64,000 nucleotides of DNA from Amorphoplanes digitatis. GTDB lineage: Bacteria > Actinomycetota > Actinomycetes > Mycobacteriales > Micromonosporaceae. Both the position numbers and the translations under genes were made by a program. Shown here piece after piece: positions 9,937-17,042 of the stretch (position 1 is the stretch's first letter; every line of letters begins with the position of its first letter). The notes under the pieces were generated by a model, which worked only from the letters and a program-made list of their open reading frames with translations, did no database searches and was not told the origin of the DNA. The DNA lies in contig NZ_JACHNH010000001.1 in assembly GCF_014205335.1 (NCBI RefSeq), positions 7,930,501-7,994,500 on the forward strand, in the 5' to 3' direction.

Positions 9937-10379
9937 GGCCGCACCGTACCGACGGCATCTCGCTGAGCTTCGGCCTGATCTTCCTGCTGGTCGCGGCCTG
10001 GTGGGCGATCACCCGGGTGACCTCGGTCCAGCTGCCCGCCGCGGGCTGGCTGGTGGCCGGCGGGCTGATCCTGTTCGGGGTGCTCGGGCTGCTCGGCGCG
10101 ATCCGCTCCGGCAAGCGCGCCGAGGTGCCCGCCGCGGTGCAGGCCGAGGCCGAGGTGGAGACGCCCGGCAGCGACCTGCCGCCCGGCATGCACGCCGACA
10201 TCGTCCGCGAGCTGCTGCACAACCCGGCGGACCGGGTCGACCTGAACCCGGCGTACCTGAAGCACCCGGTCTCCACGCCGCCGGCACCGGAGCCGCCCGC
10301 CCCCGCCGCACCGAAGCCCGCGGCGGACGAGGCTCCGGTGACGGATGAGGACACCGGCGAGCTACCGCAGCGCGACTGA
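9933..10379 (+). CDS. Small membrane protein of the PspC/toastrack operon
   Basis: This 148-residue protein starts at the ATG that overlaps the stop of the toastrack gene (ATGA), so it is co-translated with it. Two hydrophobic segments (ISLSFGLIFLLVAAWWAI and AGWLVAGGLILFGVLGLLGA) make a membrane hairpin in the first 55 residues. The rest is soluble and acidic, with a Pro/Ala-rich tail. I recognise no catalytic motif. The two-helix arrangement resembles LiaI-type small partners of LiaF proteins, which is an inference from context. A hairpin terminator follows. Confidence 0.75.
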   Translation: MRPHRTDGISLSFGLIFLLVAAWWAITRVTSVQLPAAGWLVAGGLILFGVLGLLGAIRSGKRAEVPAAVQAEAEVETPGSDLPPGMHADIVRELLHNPADRVDLNPAYLKHPVSTPPAPEPPAPAAPKPAADEAPVTDEDTGELPQRD

Positions 10380-10390
10380 ACGCAAACACA

Positions 10391-10430
10391 CCGTCCGCAG
10401 GTCACACCAACGGGTGAGGCCTGCGGACGG
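10391..10430 (+). terminator. Rho-independent-like hairpin after the PspC operon
   Basis: The 11-base perfect arms CCGTCCGCAGG (10391-10401) and CCTGCGGACGG (10420-10430) surround an 18-base loop, 11 bases after the stop of the small membrane protein. Confidence 0.7.
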
Positions 10431-10485
10431 CGCCATATGCTCTTCGAGCAGAGGAAATCCGACAGCGCGAGGAGCTCGTACCGCC

Positions 10486-11730
10486 ATGACGCCGTTTCCC
10501 GCCGTGTCCACCGCGCCTGTGACCGGCGTCGGCCCGCGCGCCGCCCGCGCCCTTACCGCAGAGTTCGCCCGCCACAACGCCGCAACCAGCGCCCTGGTCA
10601 TCGGGGCCGACCACGCCTCGGCCGTGGTGGCCGCCGCCATCGAGGCGCTGCTGCCCGGCGACAACCTGACCCTGGTCGCGGGCGTCCGCAGCACCGCCGA
10701 CCTGCTCCGCGACCACATCGCCGGGCTTGGCAGCTGGGTCTCCGACCGGGTCCGGATCCTGGACTCGCTCGCCGAGGCCACCCCGGCCGACGTGGTCATC
10801 CTCGGCGAGCCGCTGACCGGCACCGCCGACGAGACCCGCGCGGTGCTGGACAGCCTGGGCAAGTACCTCACCGAGGGCGCGGTCGTCTCCGTCGCGGTTC
10901 CCGCCGTGCCCGGACAGACCGGCGGCGCGGCCGCCGAGCTGTTCCGGCAGAGCGCGCTCTTCGGGGTCGGCACCGACCTGGTGGCCCGCAACCAGCCGCC
11001 GCTGCGCGTGCACCGGCTGCGCTTCAGCCAGGCCGACACCCGGGTCGCCGCGACGCTGGCGCCGGCCTACCGCCCGTCCAGCGTGCCGGTGACCCGCACG
11101 ATGCACATCGACTCGAACGGCGTCGCCGCGGCGGGCATCGCGCTCGGCCTGGCCGCGCTGGCACGCGGCGCCCGGCCCAAGTCGAAGCTGTGGCTGATCC
11201 CGGCCCTTGCCGCGCTCCCGGTTGCGGCGTTCTTCCGCGACCCGGAGCGCGACATCCCCGCCGACTCGAACGCGATCGTTGCGGCCAGCGACGGCCGGGT
11301 GCTGTCGGTGGAGCGCCTGACCGACGAGCGCCTCGGCGAGGGCGAGTTCCTGCGCATCGCGGTCTTCCTGTCGGTGCTCGACGTTCACGTCAACCGCGTG
11401 CCGGTGGCCGGTCGGGTCACGGACTACTTCGTGATCGACGGCGGCTACGCGAACGCGATGACGGCGGCCGCCGAGCACAACGTGGCGGCGTACACGGTGC
11501 TGGACACCGACCACGGCACGGTCGCGGTGGCCCAGCGGACGGGCCTGATCGCCCGCCGGATCGTGCAGCGCACCCCGGTGGGCACCCTGGTGGCCCGCGG
11601 CGAGCGGATGGGGCTGATCCGCTTCGGCTCCCGCACGGACGTCTACCTGCCGGCGGACAAGGCGCAGGCCACCGTCGCGGTCGGCGACAAGGTCATCGGC
11701 GCCAGCTCCGTGATCGCCCGCTGGATCTGA
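10486..11730 (+). CDS. psd: Phosphatidylserine decarboxylase with N-terminal Rossmann/methyltransferase-like extension
   Basis: The protein makes phosphatidylethanolamine from phosphatidylserine at the membrane. The C-terminal about 220 residues carry the PSD pattern: FFRDPERDIP, ASDGRVLSVE, FLSVLDVHVNRVP and the self-cleavage site RFGSRTD, where the serine becomes the pyruvoyl group. The N-terminal about 190 residues are extra. They contain SALVIGADHASAVVAAAIEA, VVILGEPLTG and a strand-helix alternation like a SAM-dependent methyltransferase, without a clear glycine-rich SAM motif. The ATG at 10486 has GAGGAG upstream. The total is 414 residues against about 220 for compact actinobacterial PSDs. 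The phosphatidylserine synthase gene is convergent, sharing a terminator. Confidence 0.9.
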   Translation: MTPFPAVSTAPVTGVGPRAARALTAEFARHNAATSALVIGADHASAVVAAAIEALLPGDNLTLVAGVRSTADLLRDHIAGLGSWVSDRVRILDSLAEATPADVVILGEPLTGTADETRAVLDSLGKYLTEGAVVSVAVPAVPGQTGGAAAELFRQSALFGVGTDLVARNQPPLRVHRLRFSQADTRVAATLAPAYRPSSVPVTRTMHIDSNGVAAAGIALGLAALARGARPKSKLWLIPALAALPVAAFFRDPERDIPADSNAIVAASDGRVLSVERLTDERLGEGEFLRIAVFLSVLDVHVNRVPVAGRVTDYFVIDGGYANAMTAAAEHNVAAYTVLDTDHGTVAVAQRTGLIARRIVQRTPVGTLVARGERMGLIRFGSRTDVYLPADKAQATVAVGDKVIGASSVIARWI

Positions 11731-11747
11731 TCCGCACACCGAACGCG

Positions 11748-11787
11748 GAAAAGGCCGCCTCCCCCAGCCGGGGAAGGCGGCCTTTCC
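11748..11787. terminator. Bidirectional terminator between psd and pssA
   Basis: The 11-base arms AAAGGCCGCCT (11750-11760) and AGGCGGCCTTT (11775-11785) pair perfectly, and inner C and G runs lengthen the stem. A and T flanks on each side give a usable terminator in both directions for the convergent psd and pssA genes. Confidence 0.85.
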
Positions 11788-11801
11788 AATGACCGGAGAG
11801 G

Positions 11802-12788
11802 TCAGACGACGGCGCGGCGGGTCCGCAGCCACAGCACCGGGCCGCTGCACAGGTACGCGGCGACGACCAGCACGAACGTCAGGCGCGGGTCCACCAGGGC
11901 GCCCACGATCGGCAGCAGCCACAGCCACGGCGGCAGCTTCACGAGCCGGGCCAGCTTCGCGTAGGGGAAGCTGGAGACCATCGCGAACGCCATCAGCGCC
12001 ACCCCGCCCAGCACCACCTCGCCGGGCAGCGGCAGGCCGATCAGCACCGCGAGGGCCAGCACCGCGGCGGCCATCGTCGTCGGCACGCCGGAGAAGAACC
12101 GGCCGTCCTTGGGCGAGACGTTGAAGCGGGCCAGCCGGATCGCGGCGCAGCCGGCCACCAGCATGCAGGCCACCGCGGCGAACGCGGTCGGCACCGAGTG
12201 CGCGAGCGAGGCGTAAACCACGACGGGCGCGGCCAGGCCGAACGAGCACATGTCGGCCAGCGAGTCCATCTGCGCGCCGAACGGGCTGGAGACGCCCAGC
12301 TTGCGGGCCAGGGCGCCGTCGAGACCGTCGAAGACGACGCAGGCCACCAGGCAGGCGGCCGCGATCCGGGTCTCGCCCTGCATGGCCAGGAAGATCGCGA
12401 GCAGCCCCAGGCCGAGGCTGGCCAGGGTGCAGCCGTTGACCAGCGCGAAGCTGACGCGGCGGCGCATCGTGTGCTCACCGGGCAGCAGCGAGGCCGAGTC
12501 GGCCTCGACGACGACCGGCTGGGCCAGCGGCGCGGGGCCGTGGCTGTCCGAGGTCGCGATCGCACGGCTGCGGCCGTACGGGGAGGGTAGGAGCTCCGTG
12601 CCGGTGTAGATCACCTCGGCCCGGGTGGCGGTGGCGGCGCGTCCGGCTTCGCCGGACCTGCGTCCCACGCGCACCAGAAGGGCTTGCCGCGCGATCGTTC
12701 CACCGCGGCGCAGCCGGCCTGCCCAACGACGTCCGGCGGGACGGGGACTATCCGTCGTGCGACGCCGGCGCCAAGGGGTTCTCGGCAC
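11802..12788 (-). CDS. pssA: CDP-diacylglycerol-serine O-phosphatidyltransferase (phosphatidylserine synthase)
   Basis: The enzyme joins CDP-diacylglycerol and serine to give phosphatidylserine, the substrate of psd encoded next to it. The CDP-alcohol phosphotransferase motif is clear (FDGLDGALARKLGVSSPFG then DSLADMCSFG), with six to eight membrane helices in the C-terminal 220 residues. The GTG at 12788 is preferred because GGAGGA lies at ideal distance. This adds about 105 residues of arginine-rich, low-complexity sequence before the conserved MRRRVSFALVNG. An internal ATG at 12467 would give a compact 221-residue enzyme but has only a weak ribosome-binding site. I consider the enzyme certain and the N-terminus uncertain. 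Confidence 0.9.
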   Translation of the reverse strand: MPRTPWRRRRTTDSPRPAGRRWAGRLRRGGTIARQALLVRVGRRSGEAGRAATATRAEVIYTGTELLPSPYGRSRAIATSDSHGPAPLAQPVVVEADSASLLPGEHTMRRRVSFALVNGCTLASLGLGLLAIFLAMQGETRIAAACLVACVVFDGLDGALARKLGVSSPFGAQMDSLADMCSFGLAAPVVVYASLAHSVPTAFAAVACMLVAGCAAIRLARFNVSPKDGRFFSGVPTTMAAAVLALAVLIGLPLPGEVVLGGVALMAFAMVSSFPYAKLARLVKLPPWLWLLPIVGALVDPRLTFVLVVAAYLCSGPVLWLRTRRAVV

Positions 12789-13048
12789 GTGCTCCTCCAT
12801 CTTGGGGTCGGAATCCCCGGCGGCTAGAGCCGTTCCGGGGTGCTGCCCTTCGCCCGTACGTCTACGGACAGTCATGTTAGGCGGGTTACACAATCGCATA
12901 GCCGAGCGGTCTTGGCGATAGACCTCGCAGACCTCTTCAGCGCCGTGTGCAACGACGTCCTCTTGAGTTCCGTTCCTTCGACGGGCGCGGGGGGCACCCA
13001 TGCTGCCTGGCCCTGTGACGATTCTAACCGAAGCCTCCTAGGCCGATC

Positions 13049-13067
13049 ACCGGCCGCCTGGGCCGGT
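13049..13067 (-). terminator. Hairpin at the end of the Nudix pair
   Basis: ACCGGCC (13049-13055) and GGCCGGT (13061-13067) are perfect complements around a 5-base loop, directly abutting the stop codon of the downstream Nudix gene. Confidence 0.55.
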
Positions 13068-13969
13068 CATCGATGCGTCGTCTCCCCCGCCAAGCGCTGG
13101 ACGGCGGACCTCGCGACGTCGGTCAGCGGGAGATCACGCACCGTGGTGGCGTCGAACCACCCCGCCGCGACAGTGGATCCGCCGGCTTCGGTCACCACTG
13201 TTTCTGTCGGCTCGTCCACGAGAATCCTGAACAGGACCCGGACGACATGCCAGTCGATCGGCACCCCTTCGGGACCTATCGCCGCCGGGTCGTGCAGATG
13301 CGAGGTGCCCAGCAGCCCGGTCACCCGTCCGTGTTGCCCGGTCTCCTCGAGCAGTTCCCGGGCGACGGCCGCCTCGGGCGCCTCGCCGTGGTCGGTGCCG
13401 CCGCCGGGCAGGTGCCAGCGGCCGGCCCCGGGGTAGCCGGTCGCGATCTTGGTGAGCAGGATCCGGCCGTCCGGGTCGGTGACCAGCCCGTACGCCCCGA
13501 AGCGCTGGCCGCGCCCCGGTGTGCGGGCGACGGCCTCGTCCGGGTCGTCCGGCACGTCGGAGGCGGTGTCGGGCAGGCCGAGCACGCGGGCGGTGAACGG
13601 CATCAGCGGCAGCCGCTCCGGCAGCACCCAGTCGACGGCCTCGGTGGTGCCCGCGGCCTCGTTGCGCAGGCTGCCGCCGGCGTTTTCCACGTCGTAGATG
13701 ATCCGGTCGGTGTGTTCCCACGTATCGGTGTGTGGCAGCTGGAACACGTCCGACGTCACAGAGCGGAGGCCCGCCACGCGTACGGAGAGGCCCGTCTCCT
13801 CGGCGAATTCCCGGACGACCGTCTCGTCGGGGTCCTCGCCCTGCTCGACGCCGCCGCCCGGGAGCGTCCACAGCCCCGGGAACGACGACAGGCCGGAGTT
13901 GCGGGCGAGCAGCACCCGGCCGGAGCCGTCGCGGCACACCCCGTACGCGCCGATTCGTCTGACCTTCAC
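13067..13969 (-). CDS. Double-domain Nudix hydrolase
   Basis: This 300-residue protein has two Nudix domains in one chain. The first box is GGGVEQGEDPDETVVREFAE followed by ETGL, a full match to GX5EX7REUXEEXGU. The second is GGGTDHGEAPEAAVARELLE followed by ETGQ, which keeps the metal-binding glutamates but lacks the last hydrophobic residue. Nudix enzymes cleave nucleoside diphosphates linked to another group; the substrate cannot be read here. The GTG at 13969, preceded by GAGGGG, starts just before KVRRIGAYGV. The upstream gene ends 5 bases earlier and has the same double architecture, so the two are tandem paralogues in one operon. Confidence 0.85.
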   Translation of the reverse strand: MKVRRIGAYGVCRDGSGRVLLARNSGLSSFPGLWTLPGGGVEQGEDPDETVVREFAEETGLSVRVAGLRSVTSDVFQLPHTDTWEHTDRIIYDVENAGGSLRNEAAGTTEAVDWVLPERLPLMPFTARVLGLPDTASDVPDDPDEAVARTPGRGQRFGAYGLVTDPDGRILLTKIATGYPGAGRWHLPGGGTDHGEAPEAAVARELLEETGQHGRVTGLLGTSHLHDPAAIGPEGVPIDWHVVRVLFRILVDEPTETVVTEAGGSTVAAGWFDATTVRDLPLTDVARSAVQRLAGETTHR

Positions 13970-13974
13970 GCCCC

Positions 13975-14931
13975 TCAGGCTAGCCTCGCCGCCCGCAGCG
14001 CCTCGGCCGTCACCTCGGTCACCTGGTCCCCGGGCAGCTCGGCGGCCGCCTTGACCGCCATCCAGCACGCCTCGGAGGTCGAGCCGCCGACGTCCTTGAC
14101 GACCACCTCTGTCGGGGCGTCCACGAAGACCCGGTAGAAGGCGCGGACACCGTGCCAGTCGATCGGGTAGCCCTCGGGGCCCAGCGACGCCGCGTCCCGG
14201 TGGCTGGCGACGCCGAGCAGCTCGACCAGGCGGCCCACCTGGCCGGTCTCCTCGACCAGCTCGCGGATCAGGGCGGTGCCGGGCTGCTCGCCGTAGTCGG
14301 TGCCGCCACCGGGCAGGTGCCAGCGGCCGGCACCGGGATAGCCCGGCGCGATGCGGGTCAGCAGCAGCCGGTCCCGCGGGTCGGTGGCGATCGCGTACGC
14401 CGCGAAGCGCTGCGCGCGGTGCAGCCCGTCCGGACCGGCGACGGCGTAGAAGGACGGGAACTCCGGCACCTCCTCGGGCCGCAGGTCGGCGGAGGCCGCC
14501 GAGAGGCCCAGCGCGGCGGCGGTGAACGGCCGCAGGCGCAGCCGCTCCGCCTCCTCGAGGGTGTGCCAGCGGGCCAGGTCGGTCGGCTGGCCCACGCGGT
14601 CACAGATGTTGCCCCCACGGATCGACACCTCGTAGACGAGGCGGTCGGTGTGGATGGTGACGCCGCGGTGCGGCAGGGACCTCATGTCGGCCAGCACGTC
14701 GCGCAGGCCGGCGACGGCGACGGACAGCCCGGTCTCCGCCGCGGTCTCGCGGACGACGGTGTGGTTCGGGTCCTCGCCATGGTCGACGGCGCCACCGGGC
14801 AGCGACCACACGCCGGGCGTGCCGGAACGGGTCGAGGCGCGGACGAGTAGGACGCGGCCTTGGGGATCGGTCGCGACGGCGTAGGCCGCGATCCTGCGGA
14901 GCGGCTCGAGAGCGGGGGTCACGGGCGGCAT
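13975..14931 (-). CDS. Double-domain Nudix hydrolase, paralogue of its downstream neighbour
   Basis: This 318-residue protein has two Nudix domains. The N-terminal box GGAVDHGEDPNHTVVRETAA-ETG has lost the first glutamate of the EE pair (AE instead of EE), so this half may be weaker or inactive. The C-terminal box GGGTDYGEQPGTALIRELVE-ETG is intact. The C-terminal halves of the two neighbouring proteins share long identical runs such as GYPGAGRWHLPGGGTD and IDWH. The ATG at 14931 was chosen because it lies shortly before the first domain; the longer frame upstream lacks a good ribosome-binding site. The 218-base gap upstream faces the divergent PspC gene. Confidence 0.83.
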   Translation of the reverse strand: MPPVTPALEPLRRIAAYAVATDPQGRVLLVRASTRSGTPGVWSLPGGAVDHGEDPNHTVVRETAAETGLSVAVAGLRDVLADMRSLPHRGVTIHTDRLVYEVSIRGGNICDRVGQPTDLARWHTLEEAERLRLRPFTAAALGLSAASADLRPEEVPEFPSFYAVAGPDGLHRAQRFAAYAIATDPRDRLLLTRIAPGYPGAGRWHLPGGGTDYGEQPGTALIRELVEETGQVGRLVELLGVASHRDAASLGPEGYPIDWHGVRAFYRVFVDAPTEVVVKDVGGSTSEACWMAVKAAAELPGDQVTEVTAEALRAARLA

Positions 14932-15149
14932 TCTGCCCGGATTATGTGACCTCCAGAAATCGACTGTCGGATTCCTGACAGGACGATAGCCCACAGTAAT
15001 CGCTGATCAGGGCGGTTCTCCGCACTGAGCGCACCCGGGCGATAACAGACAGCAAACCCCCGAATCACCCATCTCGGTACCGCGAATCAGGGTCGGAATC
15101 GGGGCTCTCACCGAGGCGGCAAGTGACCCGTTCGCCGCACTCTTGGGTC

Positions 15150-15431
15150 ATGACTCAACCCACCATCGCCCCGTACAAGCAGCTCCGCCGACCGCTCGAC
15201 GACCGCATCGTGGCGGGCGTGTGCAGCGGGCTCGGCCGCTACCTCGGCGTCGACCCCGTGCTCATCCGGGTCGGCTTCGGCGTGCTCGTCGCACTCACCT
15301 GGGGCGCGGGCGTGCTCGCGTACCCGATCGCCTGGTTCCTGATGCCCGAGGAGCCCGCGCCGGCCGCACCGGCCGCGCCGCCGTGGCGCGACCCGGCCGA
15401 CCCGACCTGGGGTCAGCCGCCGGCCGCATGA
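15150..15431 (+). CDS. Small PspC-domain membrane protein
   Basis: This 93-residue protein consists of one PspC domain (LRRPLDDRIVAGVCSGLGRY, then a membrane helix VGFGVLVALTWGAGVLAYPIAW) and a short Pro/Ala tail. It resembles the PspC part of the two larger proteins at 6890-9936. The ATG at 15150 was preferred to a GTG further upstream because it places PspC at the normal distance from the N-terminus. PspC proteins sit in the membrane and take part in phage-shock or envelope-stress responses. No PspA gene is nearby. Confidence 0.85.
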   Translation: MTQPTIAPYKQLRRPLDDRIVAGVCSGLGRYLGVDPVLIRVGFGVLVALTWGAGVLAYPIAWFLMPEEPAPAAPAAPPWRDPADPTWGQPPAA

Positions 15432-15438
15432 CGGAGCC

Positions 15439-15458
15439 GGCCGCGGGAATCCGCGGCC
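15439..15458. terminator. Hairpin between the PspC gene and guaA
   Basis: GGCCGCGG (15439-15446) and CCGCGGCC (15451-15458) are perfect 8-base arms with a 4-base loop, lying between two convergent stops, which suggests a shared terminator. Confidence 0.65.
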
Positions 15459-15468
15459 CCGGCGGGGC

Positions 15469-17022
15469 CTACTCCCACTCGATGGTGCCCGGCGGCTTGC
15501 TGGTCACGTCGAGGACCACCCGGTTGACCTCGGGCACCTCGTTGGTCACGCGGGTCGAGATCTTGGCGATGACGTCGTACGGCAGGCGCGACCAGTCCGC
15601 CGTCATGGCGTCCTCGCTGGAGACCGGCCGCAGCACGACGGGGTGCCCGTAGGTCCGGCCGTCGCCCTGCACGCCAACGCTGCGCACGTCGGCCAGCAGG
15701 ACCACCGGGAACTGCCACACGTCGCGATCCAGGCCGGCCGCGGTCAGCTCCTCACGGGCGATCAGGTCCGCGGCGCGCAGCACGTCGAGCCGGTGCCGGT
15801 CGACCGCGCCGATGATCCGGATCGCCAGGCCGGGTCCCGGGAACGGGTGCCGCTGGACGATCTCCTCCGGCAGCCCCAGCTCGGCGCCGAGCGCGCGCAC
15901 CTCGTCCTTGAACAGGGTGCGCAGCGGCTCGATCAGCGCGAACTGAAGGTCGTCCGGCAGGCCGCCGACGTTGTGGTGAGACTTGATGTTCGCCGTGCCG
16001 GTGCCGCCGCCGGACTCGACCACGTCCGGGTAGAGCGTGCCCTGCACGAGGAACTCGATGTGCCGTTCGGCGTCGAGCTCGCGGGCCGCCGCCTCGAACG
16101 TGCGGATGAACTCCCGGCCGATGATCTTGCGCTTCTGCTCGGGATCGGTGACGCCGGCCAGGTGACCCAGGAAGGACTCGGCGGCGTCGACGACCTTGAG
16201 GCGGATGCCGGTCGCCGCGACGTAGTCCTTCTCGACCTGCTCGGCCTCGCCGGCACGCAGCAGCCCGTGGTCGACGAAGACGCAGGTGAGCTGGTCGCCG
16301 ATCGCCTTGTGCACCAGCGCCGCGGCCACCGCCGAGTCGACGCCGCCGGACAGGCCGCAGATGACCTGCTTGTCGCCGACCTGCTCGCGGATCGCGGCGA
16401 CCTGGTCGTCGATGATGTTGGAGGACGTCCAGGTCGGCTCGATGCCGGCGATGTCGTAGAGGAAGCGCTGGAGCATCTCCTGCCCCTGCTGGGTGTGCGC
16501 CACCTCGGGGTGGAACTGCACGCCCGCCCGGCGGGTCTCCAGGCTCTCGAACGCGGCCACCGGCGCGCCGGCCGAGGAAGCGGTCACGGCGTAGCCCGCC
16601 GGCGCCTCGGTCACCGCGTCGCCGTGCGACATCCAGACCGGCAGGTCCGCGGGGAGCTCCCGCAGCAGCGTGCCGGGCTCGGCGAGCGGCGTGAGCACGG
16701 TACGGCCGTACTCCCGCGCGCCGGAGTGCGCGACGGTGCCGCCCAGCGCCTGTGCCATCGCCTGGAAGCCGTAACAGATGCCGAAGACCGGCACGTCGTT
16801 GTCGAACAGCGCCGGGTCGAGCGACGGCGCACCGGGCTCGTACACACTCGACGGGCCGCCGGACAGGATGATCGCCGCAGGGTTGCGGGCGAGCATCTCC
16901 GCGACCGGCATCGAGTGCGGCACGATCTCCGAGTAGACCCGCGCCTCGCGGACCCGTCGGGCGATCAGCTGGGCGTACTGAGCGCCGAAATCGACGACAA
17001 GGACCGGACGCGGTGTGCTCAT
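15469..17022 (-). CDS. guaA: GMP synthase (glutamine-hydrolysing)
   Basis: The enzyme converts XMP to GMP with glutamine and ATP. The 517 residues show a class I glutamine amidotransferase domain (VLVVDFGAQYAQLIARRVRE at the start, nucleophile in VFGICYGFQAM, His-Glu in FHPEVAHT). The PP-loop ATP pyrophosphatase follows (ICGLSGGVDSAVAAALVHKA), and the C-terminal dimerisation domain ends KPPGTIEWE. The ATG at 17022 gives the family length. A much longer frame continues upstream through the antisense of the protease gene and is a high-GC artefact. It works with guaB and guaB3 at 23.3-25.9 kb. Confidence 0.97.
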   Translation of the reverse strand: MSTPRPVLVVDFGAQYAQLIARRVREARVYSEIVPHSMPVAEMLARNPAAIILSGGPSSVYEPGAPSLDPALFDNDVPVFGICYGFQAMAQALGGTVAHSGAREYGRTVLTPLAEPGTLLRELPADLPVWMSHGDAVTEAPAGYAVTASSAGAPVAAFESLETRRAGVQFHPEVAHTQQGQEMLQRFLYDIAGIEPTWTSSNIIDDQVAAIREQVGDKQVICGLSGGVDSAVAAALVHKAIGDQLTCVFVDHGLLRAGEAEQVEKDYVAATGIRLKVVDAAESFLGHLAGVTDPEQKRKIIGREFIRTFEAAARELDAERHIEFLVQGTLYPDVVESGGGTGTANIKSHHNVGGLPDDLQFALIEPLRTLFKDEVRALGAELGLPEEIVQRHPFPGPGLAIRIIGAVDRHRLDVLRAADLIAREELTAAGLDRDVWQFPVVLLADVRSVGVQGDGRTYGHPVVLRPVSSEDAMTADWSRLPYDVIAKISTRVTNEVPEVNRVVLDVTSKPPGTIEWE

Positions 17023-17042
17023 GACGCGCGAGTTTACCGGCG

